Shown here: positions 31,798 through 43,315 of the stretch, in pieces | How the letters are laid out: each line of letters opens with the position of its first letter | Position numbering within the stretch: position 1 is the first letter of the stretch | Source of the DNA: Eurosta solidaginis | Taxonomy: Eukaryota > Arthropoda > Insecta > Diptera > Tephritidae | Direction of reading: 5' to 3' | NCBI RefSeq assembly: GCF_040869045.1 | Contig: NC_090319.1 | Span: 377,843,601-377,907,600 of the forward strand | Length of the DNA: 64,000 nucleotides | The notes under the pieces: generated by a model | The model's input: the letters and a program-made list of their open reading frames with translations, nothing else | Databases searched by the model: none | What the model was told of the DNA's origin: nothing | Translations under genes and position numbers: made by a program

Positions 31798-32420
31798 TTT
31801 TCCGTATATGAGGTCATTAAAGTGGGAGAGGTAGAAGGAGTGAAACTGAGAGTGAGCGTGGATATACAAATGAGAATGAGAATCCGAGTAGAAGTGAAAA
31901 AAATTTAGATTCGCTATATCTATGTAATTATCTTAAGATATATACATTATTTGATATATATTAATTCTATGAATGAGGTTATTCAGATGAAAGACGTATT
32001 GGGCTTGGGAGTGGAAGCGCGAGTGGTAGTGAGAATGAGAGTGCGAGTGAAACAAATATTAAAATTTGCTAAATCTCCGTAAACATTTGAAGGAGATATG
32101 CAATATTTGGTATAAATGTAGATTCCATAAAAAAATTCTATTTATGGAATAACTTAGGTGGGGGAGGTAAAGGCCCTGGATGTGGCGGTATAAGTGAAAA
32201 TGGAACAAAGGTAGAAATTTGCTATTTCTCCGTAATCATTTGAAGCAGATATGCAATATTAGATAGATTCCAAATATGAGGTAATTTGGTGAAAGAAAAA
32301 AATTATATTTCAATGCCCCTGTAATTTTTTCTAGGTGGTATCCAATATCTGGTAAACAGATTCAATATGTGAATCAATTTAGATGGTAGAGATATAGAGT
32401 GGAAGATGAAGTAAGATATT
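31798..32420. repeat. Degenerate tandem array, about 130-150 bp unit
   Basis: Units share 'tttgctaaatctccgtaa', 'gagatatgcaatatttggta' and an adjoining AG-rich part ('gtgagaatgagagtgcgagt'). Highly diverged; no ORF. Confidence 0.55.
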
Positions 32421-33280
32421 TTTACATAAAATTTCTTTAAATTTTATTTAATGCCACCAATCCACCAAAGCTTTATCAGCGAAAACTAACAAAAAAAAAA
32501 ACAAGTAATAAACAGAAAATCAGCACAAAGCCAAAATTCAAAGAGAGGCATTAAAGACATAAAACTGAAAAGGAGCAATTGTCGAAATATAGCTTTAACT
32601 TTGTAGGTATGTACATATGTATACATACTGAACGCGCTCAAGTATGTGGCAAAGACAACTATGCAACTAGGAAGCAATGGCCAATATCTCACTGAAGATA
32701 TTTGCAAAGCTATTTATTGTTGTGAGGATGCAACAGTAACAAAAACAACGACAGCGGGAAAAAACCAGAAAAGACTCATCAAAGTGCAAAAGGAAGTTAA
32801 ATTTTGTTTTTGTAGTTACTTGTTTACTGGGTGCACTCAAGAGAAGTGTGTATAAGCAGCGTTTATATGTGTGCGTGGTTGTAGTTGCAGCTTGCTAGTA
32901 TGCATATTAGAGTGGCCGGTATTTATCAATTCGGTTGTTTTCTGGCATTTCAGTTTAAGCAAGTGACAAGAACTTTAAATGCGTTAAATTGACAAAACTT
33001 GTAGATATCGTATTGTTTTCCACCAAAACCCCCTCGTTACTTAAATAGAGCGAAATCGAATCATCATAACTTTTTTTTTTATGGAACCAACCCAACCTAA
33101 AATGTGTCCAGTTTATACAAAGATTTCTGTTATCAATAACAGGGCAGAACGTGTCTTGGTGATCAACATTTCCTTTTTTTTCAACCTGTGATATTTTTGC
33201 TGAAGTTATTGTTTATGACTCTTGACTTTGTGGCACCATTGCGTATATCATTCATGGCATGCACAGCACAGTCGTTCGAG
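32421..33280. other. Unassigned spacer
   Basis: No gene or repeat end seen. Short open frames at 32486-32707 and 32646-32855 carry no recognisable domain. Confidence 0.4.
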
Positions 33281-33289
33281 CGATACTAG

Positions 33290-34510
33290 CGTATATAGCT
33301 TTTGGCTGATGGGTGGCGCTAGACAAAAAGGTCAGTCAACATGGGATTGAATGGTGCAAAGGCTAGCATAATTGGATATGTCAGTCGCAGGGAGCAGTGC
33401 ACCCCAGGAAGGTTTAAATATAATTTTTTACTTGAAGCCTCTTAATGTGTTCGCGCAGAGGTTGCCCGCGATAGAGGTTCTGGGACTAAGATATTCCAAC
33501 ATGTGGGGGAAGTGCACCTAATACGCGTACCCCCCGATATAACAGAGCATGATAAGGGGACGACTGAACGGAATGATAACTGATTTAACGTCCAACACCG
33601 ACCATATCACGACGTTTTCTGATTTGCAGGCACAGAACATAAGATATTATTCAATGGTCAAATGGGAGGAAGGCCTAGACAGTGGTAGAAGAGTTAAAAT
33701 ATACACAGACGGCTCGAAAACGGAAAGAGGAACATACATGTATCGAACCGAATTCCTTACTCGTGCAGTGTCTTCCAGCCGGCGGTCTATACCATAGAAA
33801 GAGCAGTGAGACTATTCCATACTACGATCCCAGACATCAATGCTATGATCTTTGTTGACAGCCAAGCCGCCTTAAAGGCATTAGAATCCAACGTGGTAGA
33901 GCCGGATATTCCGCAGGGATATCGTGCCTCGCTGGCGTCTGTAAGGCACCTAAATGTCTCCCGTTGCTGGGTATCAAGGCACTGCGATATTAAAAGGAAA
34001 TTTGCAGATGACATGGACGGGAAAGTTTCCGAATCGATTAGAAGCGAGGCGAACATCTCCGTTCGACCACTCCTTGGTTGTCTTCTGAGGAAAATTTAAG
34101 AATATGAGATTAGAGAAACGGACTTGCTGTGGAGCAACCGGGATAATTGCGCGTCCTCAAGGTCCTCACGGACATGTTTTGATAGAAAATGAATCAGCTT
34201 CCTTATCAAGCTAAACAAATCTGCAGTGAGAGAACTAGAGTCATCACAGGTTAATGCTCCGACGGTGGCGTATACCAACAAGTTTTCTCTGCAAAACTGT
34301 CAGGATAAAGTGCAAGAGAATTCGGTTCTTCATTTTCCCTGCCGATGGCCAGGACGCAGGGTTTTCGACAGTCTGGCAGAGGTTGGGAAGGTGGATCTTT
34401 CACTCCTTCTTAAGTTCATCAGGTAAAACAAGTGGTTCGTGGAGGACCATTAGGAAGAAATCTGGTTGGCAGAATGTGCCACCTGCCGGTACTCACTGAG
34501 TAAACTCAAA
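33290..34510 (+). pseudogene. LINE pol remnant with RNase H (same family as 22450-22830)
   Basis: Across shifting frames: post-RT segment (CSVAGSSAPQEG-like, YLKPLNVFAQRLPA, VLGLRYSNMWG), RNase H (VKIYTDGSKTERG; IFVDSQAALKALES; NVSRCWVSRHCDIK), then a downstream region ending SLAEVGKVDLSLLLKFI. A 3' UTR with AACCTAACCT-type sequence follows to about 34600. RNase H domains of this kind occur in I, R1 and LOA-type LINEs. The RNase H Asp of TDG and DSQ is kept, but stops and frameshifts abound. Confidence 0.8.
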
Positions 34511-34956
34511 ATGGATAAAATTGTCTCCGAGTTGAAGTATGAGAAATTTCCATGCACGCAAACTTAACCTAATCTACCATAACCTAGGACCTAACCTACT
34601 GTCTTAGAAATTTTCAAGTACTTGCAAAGTGTGAAAAACTGTTTATTACAAAAAATTATTGGTTCAAACATTTTTTCACTATGGACACTTTTAGTCTGCA
34701 TGAAGTTACTTCGAATCGGTCAGTTTAATGTAACGTGACCCTGAAATGGTGCCTCGTACAATTTGTATGGATAATGCAAACATGTGGTTAATTTAAAAAT
34801 TGTAGGAATGCTTTTGTGAATGTGCTATACTTAGGGTAAAAACCTTGAACTAAGTGGGTGGAAGTGAACTAAGTCCGACTTGTAAAACAACGGACAACCT
34901 GATGTATATATATAAACGCATTTATTGTATAAGTATTCGTGGTTGTATAAAAATAT

Positions 34957-35317
34957 GTGCGGCCATCGTGGTGTGATGGTAGCGTGCGCCGCCTACCACA
35001 CCGTATGCCCTGGGTTCACACCCCGTGCAAAGCAACATCAACATTTTAGAAATAGGGTTTTTAAATTAGAAGACAATTTTTCTAAGCGGGGTCGCCCCTC
35101 GGTAGTGTTTGGGAAGCGCTCTGGGTGTATTTCTGCCATGAAAAGCTCTCAGCGAAAACTCATCTGGCTTGCAGATGCCGTTCGGAGTCTACATAAAGCA
35201 TGTAGGTCCCGTCCGACCAATTTGTAGGGAAAAGCAAGAGGAGCACGACGTAAATTGGAAGAGAAGTTCGGCCTTAGATCTGTTCGGAGGTTATCGCGCC
35301 TTACATTTACTTATTTT
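34957..35317 (+). mobile_element. tRNA-derived SINE, family B, intact copy
   Basis: Flanked by a perfect 23-bp target duplication (34934-34956 and 35318-35340). The head resembles a tRNA: A box region GTGGTGTGATGGTAGCG (34969-34985) and B box GGGTTCACACCCC (35012-35024), about the right distance apart for RNA polymerase III. The body contains 'tgaaaagctctcagcgaaaa' and 'cagatgccgttcggagtc'. Other copies: 52655-52965 and 61169-61345, both minus. Confidence 0.88.
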
Positions 35318-35340
35318 TATTCGTGGTTGTATAAAAATAT

Positions 35341-36530
35341 TACATATACACATAATATTGCTTGTGAATTAAAGCGCTGGGAACTACGAAGCAGGAAGAT
35401 GCTCACATAACAACAACGACAACAACAAAAACAGCAATCATAACACTAACAATACCAAGAATAACAAAACTCCAGCAATGTAACACTCGTAAAATCTGGC
35501 CCACAGCACATTCATTGCATTTGGCTTGAAAGCAGCGCTGTTGAAAGCGAAAGTATCGGCGAGAAGGAAAATGTGACAATAATGACTTTTAAAACAAACA
35601 AGTACATACATACATAGTTATAGCACCAAAATAGAAAAACAAAAAAGATTTATTAAAAACAAAAGCTTTGTCAATCGGTCAGCGAGTTTCGTACAAAAGC
35701 GAGGGTGGATCGCTGCTTGCAATAACGATTTTATGTAGCTTTGAACACATCAACTTGCGCTGAAGCTTTTATGGGGCTTTACGCCTCAATTAATAATCAA
35801 AATTGAGTAGTAGTGGTTGTATGAATTTCTTTGAAAAACAAATATACCCCTGACTAACTTCTGCTGTGATGGGGTCGTTATTATATTCATTAATATTGCA
35901 AGATATACTATGTTTGTCTGATTGATTGGAAAGTATTTAGGTAAGAAAAGGCAAATCTCAATATCATTTAATACTCAAAAGAAGGTAAATATCACATTTT
36001 TAGACAATCAGTAGTTTGATGATTTTTCCAATTTGTTGTAACATTCCCTATTGACAAAGACGTTATATCTCAAAAAACTGAGCGATATATGAACTGAATT
36101 TCTTTGTAGGCTAGTGGAAATGAAACACTAAGTAGACTAGCAAAATTCTTAGAAAGCAATAACACAAATAAGGCTTGTTGAGTTGGCTAAGCGGATTGAG
36201 ATGAAATCGGTACAGCAACAGTTGACCAAAGGACAATAAAATTGCTTTGACCGTGAATTAATATGACCAACTATTATTGGTAAATGGGAAAATTTTACGT
36301 GAAATTATAACGACTTTTTAAAAGTAAATAGAAAGTTACAATTTCCCAAAGGAACACCCCCACTTCTTCGAAAAAATATAGCCAGTTGTATCCAGGAAAG
36401 ATCTTACACACCACTTTGCGTCCAAAAATTCTTTTAAACTCCTTTGGCGGTTGTGACGGGATTGAGTCACAAAGAGAACATCGAAATACCGAAACTTTCA
36501 CAGTTAAGCGCACGTCCCATTAAATCTTCA
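35341..36530. other. Unassigned spacer
   Basis: Contains an AACAACGACAACAACAAAAAC run near 35407-35430 and AT-rich sequence. No gene supported. Confidence 0.4.
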
Positions 36531-36539
36531 AAAAAATTT

Positions 36540-37090
36540 AAACTTGCACAGGTAGTACTTTTTTGGAACCAGTTACTTTTACTGATCTGGTTAATTTTCT
36601 GGAGCCAGTTACGTCTTCTAATCTGCTTTTTTCAAGTAGCTACTTTTTCGCAACGGATTTTTCAACCGGTAGCTTTTTTGATAAAATATTCTTTTAATCG
36701 GCTATTTTTTCAAGTTGCTCTTTTTTGTAACCGGTTACTTTTCAAATCCGTTTTTTTAGCCGGTTGTTTGAATAAATTTTTTCAAACGGTAACTTTTTTG
36801 AACCCGTTTTTAAGCTGCTTACTTTTTTTTACTATTTTCTTATTTTTTCGCAATCGGTCACTATTTTTAGAGCCAGTTACATATTAGTTACCGTTAACAT
36901 TCTTGGAACCGGATTTGGTTTTTGAAACAGTTCCATCTATTAAAACAACCGCTTTTTGGAATTTGTCTTTTTCTTGCATCCGCTTACTTTATTGCCACTG
37001 GTTACTTGTTTTGAAGAGGTTAATTTGTTTTAACTGTTAAGTTATGGATAACTTCGGGTTTTTGGAACTCATCATATTTTAGGAACAGGT
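36540..37090. repeat. Cryptic short-period repeat: AACCGGTTACTTTTTT type
   Basis: Imperfect units of roughly 15-25 bp combining 'ccggttac' or 'ccagttac' with 'cttttttg'. A related block is at 57400-57620. The open frame 36444-36887 that crosses it is an artefact of the repeat. Confidence 0.65.
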
Positions 37091-37099
37091 ATCCTCGAC

Positions 37100-39540
37100 T
37101 TTTCTCGAAGTTTTTTGAAGGCATTTACTTTTTTAAACATTAAAAATATTCCAGTAGCCATATATACTTAAGTACTTATATTGTGCTTTTCACGTCACGT
37201 GATCCCACATGAAAATCTTGACATCTCAAATATCCACGAGAGTTAATACAAATGTTTTTGCAGGGTATATTAACTGTGAAAAGAGAGGGGTCGAAATATG
37301 AAGGGATTATGGTGATACAGAATTTGAAATTTTGATCTATTATCAATAAATATTTAGCAGATAGGTGGGTATAACAATTTTTGTAACATACTAAGCGCTC
37401 TTCCTCAGAGTGTTGCTAGACCTCATCGTTCAAAGCTTATATACATACTTCAAGCGCATACCATATTTTTTTCCACATCGTCTTCGAAGATGTGCTCCGT
37501 AGTTGAAGTCTACTTAAGATCTTACTTATTCCATTGCAGCTTTCGTAGTTATTCCAAGTAGCTGTTACTGGGAAGTATAAGGTTAGAATACCATAATTAT
37601 TTATGATTTTGCTTTGTGAAGTTTCTACAGCCCTTAACAACAATGGCGATTTATTTATCGATTCTGTTGGTGTGATTATAATCTCATTTGAACTTACTAC
37701 ATTGAAAAGGCTGATTGGCTAAAACACCGATGTATGCACTAAGTGCCGAAATTGGTATTGAAATTTTGAATATTCAGTCTTTTGGTCAATATTTTTGAAC
37801 TATCAACTTTAATTAAGTCGGTAAAGTTCTTTCGATACCACTCTTCCGGCTCCAAATGACATTTTTAAAACAGCATAAATGGCAGAAATACACTCGGAGT
37901 ATTTTCTTTACCACTGCTATAAGCGACCATGCTTAAAAAAACTTTTTTCAAAGTTGAAAAACGGACCTTCGGTTTGGGGAAATATACTTTTTAGAATATC
38001 CTCAAATCTTAAGACCTTAAATATCATATTACTGTTTTTGCAACTGCCAGTTGAAACAAACGTAGAAAAACTTTCGAAAGTCAAACATTAATTTTCACTA
38101 AGATATATTAACATTTTTAAGCCAACCAACCCTTCACGCAAAGTTTTTATGCACCACCATGATGTCTACTCTCCCCAACTTTAACGAAATCAACTTTAAG
38201 ACAAGGCGAGTGCAAACGGTCAAGTGAACGAAAAAGTCGATGCAGCAAAGAAAAAAAACAAAGGTGGTCGCAAAAAGTTTCTCACAAAAAGCCCGGCAGA
38301 AAAATTATTCGGAACACTCGCTGCATTGTTAAGTGTTCGCATGAAAAGTGTGTGCCTGCACACACTTTATATTTTAACACCCACAAGTGCAAGGGAATAC
38401 GTGCAGCGACGTACCTAAATGAAGTTACATACTTACAAAAATATTACGTACAAACACTACACAGAAATTTCACAGGTATTAATGAGTCAAAGTGTAGATG
38501 TAATAACGGTGTCGGCACAAATGCTATCATCCAACAGCATCAGAAGTGCCAATATCAGTGCACCTCACCTCATTCGTCACACGCTCCATAGCATTTATTA
38601 CAATTTGCCACTGTCTTCGCCTTCACCTCCATCGATAAGACTCTGCTCTCGCGGTGTATCATTACGTGGTTGATTTCGTCTATTATCTGCGCCTTTTTCA
38701 CAGATGCGTCATTACACAGCGGCCGCTTGTAGTACTTTTATCGCAATAAGTATTTATATTCAGTACCAAGTGATTGTCGCGTGTGCTTCGCCAATTTGCA
38801 CTTTTTAGATGCGGAATGGTAAATATTATCTCGAATGTAATTATTAGAATCTTCTTTAAGTTAATTGTGTATTTACCTATTTCTTTAGTTAAAGTGCTAT
38901 TAGCTTTTACCATATGAATGTATGGTCTGTGTGGCTATCTATTGATAGATGTTGCATTTTAGAGCTACCTTGGGGATGATTCAAACGCCCTCGCTCTGAG
39001 CTCACTACAACATCTAGCAGTAGATATTAGCCAAAATCGGTGGCTCCTCGATTCATATTGTCAAAGGCAAGCTGCGCGCGTTGACCTTAGAAATGCGTTT
39101 ATATAACATCCAGTGTTGCTTAGTCGTATCAGAAATCATAGGCTCGTTGGTACATATCACAGCTAATTATTCGTTTGACTCTAGCTATTACTATTTCAGG
39201 GATTACGTTTATTAAATCGTGATTTTGTATAAGTCACAGGCGTAGTCAGAGTCAAACGGTATACTCGATGTTGTTGTTATTTACAGTGGCAAAGGGACAA
39301 GTTCGAAAATATTTAACCAATCTCTACTTCGCACTGCATCTGAGGATGTAGAAAAACTTCTGTTATAGGGTCGTCTGATATAGGCGGTCTCTTGGTGTGG
39401 TGGCAGCATCCTTCGCCCACCACAACGAAGGAGGTTCCGGTGTTATTGAGTTCCAGTAAGATCGAAACTGCTGTCCGGTTGCCAGAGAACGCCTGAATTT
39501 TGGAGTGAAGACTTCTCTGCGTCTCTAAACCTGAAATTAT
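37100..39540. other. Unassigned spacer
   Basis: No ORF with recognisable domain; small open frames (37437-37643, 37879-38091, 38224-38673, 38698-38913) look random. No clear element ends. Confidence 0.4.
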
Positions 39541-39549
39541 AAACAAAAG

Positions 39550-40375
39550 CCTTAACCTTAACTTTCGAAACTATAACCATATGCGAAATTTTTGAAACTT
39601 GGCCGTAAACATAACATAACCAATGGAACTGTGACCCGAACAGTGATTTTTCAAACCTTTGTCGCTATTTGTAAAGCAGGAATGGGTACTTCCGTTACTT
39701 TTGAAACATTAACAGTAACTTCCGTAGCCATAACCGTAACTTATGAAACCGTGGCTGTAGCACTTAGCTGTAACTTTTGAAACAGTGACCGCTACTTCCA
39801 AATATTTGTAGCCACAATCGGTACTTCCGAAACCATAACCGTAACCGTTACATCAAATCTGCAACTTTTGAAGCAGTAAATCTAACTTTTGAAAACATAA
39901 CTTTAAATTTTTAAACTGTAATCATATTCAAAACTTTTAAAACCATAATCAGAACATCTTAATTATCACCGTAACCGGAACTTCCAAAACTATAACTGTA
40001 ACTTTTGAAACCATAACCAATTTTAACCGGTAATCGAAACTCACCGTGAGCATAAACATCACCGTAACTTTTGAAACCAAGCGTAACTTCTGAAACCAGG
40101 CGTAACTTCTAAAACCGTAGCTGTAATTTTTCAAACCGTAACCTTTTATTTTTAACCTGTAAACTTTTGAAACCAAGGCTGTTGCCTTCAAACCCGTAAT
40201 CGTAACTTTTGTAACCATACCCGTAACTTGTCAAACGATAGCAGTAACTTTCGAAACTGTAGCTGTAACTCTCGAAACTGTAACTGTGACTTTTGAAACC
40301 TTAACTGTAACTTTTGAAACTGTAACCATAACTTTTGAAACCGTAACAGTAGCCAAAACTTTTTCAATTGCTTAC
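39550..40375. repeat. Cryptic short-period repeat: ACTTTTGAAACCGTAACC type
   Basis: More than thirty imperfect units of about 18-21 bp such as 'cttttgaaaccgtaac' and 'gtaacttccgaaaccataacc'. The Leu/Gln/Phe-rich minus-strand open frame at 40188-40427 is a product of this periodicity, not a gene. Confidence 0.75.
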
Positions 40376-40379
40376 TTTC

Positions 40380-41150
40380 GCACTGACTTAAAATTTGTTG
40401 CTGAAAATTATGTCTTTCGACTTGCAATCTCGGGTTAAATCATCAAAGATATTTGTTTCTTGATAAATCTTAGATTATCGGTTAATCGCTTGGCTATAAT
40501 AAGTACCTGGCCAATAAAATGTTTCTATTTTATTGCTTCATTAATGGCGCAACATTACAGTTACTCTTGGTCTGAACGCAACGTGAGTTGACGTCACACA
40601 TAAATATAAATCAATACATTTAAGCCAAAAAGTAATACCTATTTTATGTAAGTTTCAAAATAATTTTTGCATAGTAATTGTGTTTTTTGTTTTTTATGGA
40701 ATTTGCCAATAAAAACACCTAACTAAAAGCCATAAATAAAACTTTTGGTAAACCAAAAACTCATAAAACGCTGATGTCTGAATTAATCACTGCCACTCAC
40801 AGCAAACTTACGTTTTCATTAGGAAAACATATGTACGTACATACGTACATAGGTAATGTATTCAGAAGCCAAGTATAAAATTGACTCATCAAGGAACTTA
40901 TTATGTATGAAGGTCACCAAAAAGAAACATTTGTATTTTCTTTTCATATAAAAATGTTTTGTTTTGGTATGGACCCCCACATGTGTGTGCAAACTAGGTA
41001 TCGTACCTGAATAAAGGCGGTGTGGAAATTATGTGATGGCCTATATAATATAATTTACTGTAAGGTTAGTGCTGCCTTTAAACAGGAGTTTTCAGTCGTT
41101 TAACTACAATTACGTACGTTTTTACATCAATTACAATGGAGGCGGATTAT
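40380..41150. other. Unassigned spacer
   Basis: AT-rich non-coding sequence with GTACGTACATACGTAC-like runs near 40832-40850. Confidence 0.4.
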
Positions 41151-41164
41151 TCGGGTCTACCACC

Positions 41165-41265
41165 TTATCCCCAAAATCAAAATCCCCAAAACAAAATCCC
41201 CAAATCAAAATCCCCAAAATCAATATCCCCTAACTCATAACCCCCAACACAAAATCCCCATTTTA
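41165..41265. repeat. C-rich CCCCAAAATC minisatellite
   Basis: About eight imperfect units of CCCCAAAATCAAAAT type. A complementary G-rich stretch (TTGGGGATTTTGTGTTTGGG) lies near 41572-41591. Confidence 0.75.
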
Positions 41266-42134
41266 TGTGTGAAATAAATTCAAAGTAGGTTTAAAATCTC
41301 CGCGACCAAAAAAGGCTAATAATCCATACCAATCTTCTGCATCTTCTTCATGTCCTTCTGCGGAGTACACGCTTCTATTAGCTTGTTCGAATTAGAGCGA
41401 CTAGCAGTCCTATATATGGATAAGTAAAAATATGTATTGCCAAAACGTGAATATATAGTTATACATACATAAATATGAATGAAAGAGGAAAAAGATATTG
41501 CTATTTTTTACACGGTTATCATGTTTATCATAGCACTGGGATATTGTGTTTGGTTTTTTTTTTTTTTTTCTTTGGGGATTTTGTGTTTGGGTATTTTTTT
41601 TTTTTTGGGAATTTCGTGGCACTCCCTCATGTAACACCACCAACTCATTGTTACGCAGTGTCAAAAATTCGCTTGATAATTGAGTGCTAACTCACAGAGT
41701 TTACACCGGCCTTGGCATTGGTGTCATGGTGGCAATGAATGCCGCAATACCCAGGATCTTTCTGGCTCTATTTATTTTCTAAACGTATTTTGACTGTAGC
41801 CAGTTAATATAATGGAAAGTGAACAAAAATATATTGACTACTAAAAGATATAATTAATTTGGTGGTTAAAACAATCGAAGTGCAAAAACATTAAAGGAAT
41901 TCTTAGTAATGAACTTCCAAGTATAAGTAATAGTTCATTTGCAATTTGAAAATAAGCAAGAGGTGATTCCGTGTATTTAACTAAATTGATAAGAGAACTT
42001 AAAGAATTCAATAAATCGCAAATACATTTTACTGTTTGTTTTTAATCCAAATTGTGTGGAATATTTTAAGGCTCGTTCAACGGAACTTGAAAGAAATAGC
42101 AAAACAAAGGCAATACTTAGGGTCAACTAAAAAG

Positions 42135-42245
42135 CGGGGAGTTCAAATGGCTGAGTGGATAGGAGCATCCGCCTTTACACCAGTATAAATGTTAGAGATT
42201 TCGAATTTAAAAGTCAGCTCCGTTAAAATAAGCTGATGAAGAAAC
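42135..42245 (+). repeat. tRNA-like SINE head
   Basis: 'aaatggctgagtggatagga' contains a perfect A-box core TGGCTGAGTGG; the B box (GATTTCGAATTT) is degraded. It resembles a tRNA-Ser/Leu type head of a SINE rather than a functional tRNA because no acceptor pairing is evident. Confidence 0.4.
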
Positions 42246-42499
42246 GAAATTTAGAAATAGTAACAATAGTAACAATCGCCGTGCGTAATTTTGTAATTTT
42301 TCTCTAATAGGCAAAAAGGCATTAGCACTTAATTTGGAGGTCGTTCGGATAAAATATCTGTTTGAATTTCTCTTGCTTTTATAAAATTTATATTTTCGTG
42401 ATTTTTTGTTTTAATGTCCAACGACTAAACGTACAATTTCCTATCAGGTGCCAAGACTTATGTTCTAGAATAATTTCGTCCTCTTTCCAAATACTGAAA

Positions 42500-42725
42500 G
42501 TTTTCTAAGACCTAGCTTAAATGCTGCCTCGATATCTGGCAACTCTGCCGCCACTTATAGCTGCAGCTTTGACATTGCGAGCGCAGAACACCAACACAGA
42601 ATGTGCCAACCGTTTTGTCCTGCAGCTCACGCTTCCTATACCTGCTGTTACTGACGAGGCCTAACTTAGAAGTATGTGACGCCAGAAGGAATTGTCCAGT
42701 AAGTATGCCCATCGGGAGTCTTAAG
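42500..42725 (-). pseudogene. LINE pol C-terminal fragment
   Basis: The minus strand reads GILTGQFLLASHTSKLGLVS then SRYRKRELQDKTV, matching the segment after RNase H in the element at 53230-54240 (CILTGHWLLASYVYKLGLIN). The zinc-finger cysteines are partly lost. Confidence 0.7.
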
Positions 42726-42749
42726 TCTTCTCTCTCTTTCTCTCTGGGG

Positions 42750-43315
42750 TCACCAAAAATTCAGTACATTTTTTGCAAGAATTTGTTGTTTTGCATTCAC
42801 GCAATGCCATTCTGTTTCTCTGCACATCAGAAATTTATATCTTCCCTCTCTATGTGATAATAAAGGTTGTTCTAATAAATTAGACAACCGCTTCAAAAAT
42901 ACCACTTAATCATCATGAATTTTGATCCCGGTTAGAAGGATGTCGCACAGGGCCTAAATCTTAATTTATTGAGCTATCGAGATTTCGTAGCCTAGAAAAT
43001 ATCCTTTGTTAGATATACAAGCGCCAGCCTAAAGTACCCACATATATAGCAGTGAACAGAAATATAGCAGTGGAAACTTTTATCAAATTTCGTCAATTTA
43101 ATTTTTCTTATTTTCATTTTCGATATTTTAAGAAACAACCTTTACAAAATAAGATTTCGAACTCATTATTTGGAATTCTCAGAAATTTATTTTGCATTTA
43201 GCTTTGTAGCCCAATCAATTCAAGCCTTACAAAATAAAAGTTATTGGGTTCTTAAAATTCTCATGGAATTTGGACCATTTTATTCCGGATGGTATTTAAG
43301 ACTTTCTTATCTATA
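42750..43315. other. Unassigned spacer
   Basis: Nothing recognisable. Confidence 0.4.

Noticed and set aside
34965..35040. Possible tRNA gene (good A and B boxes)
   Set aside because: Flanked by a 23-bp target duplication and repeated elsewhere with the same 3' body, so it is a SINE head.
40188..40427. Leu/Gln/Phe heptad-like frame resembling a coiled coil
   Set aside because: Direct product of the 18-21 bp cryptic repeat.
41165..41265. Possible telomere-like repeat (CCCCAAAA)
   Set aside because: Units are irregular, internal and interspersed with AATC; flies do not use this telomere repeat.
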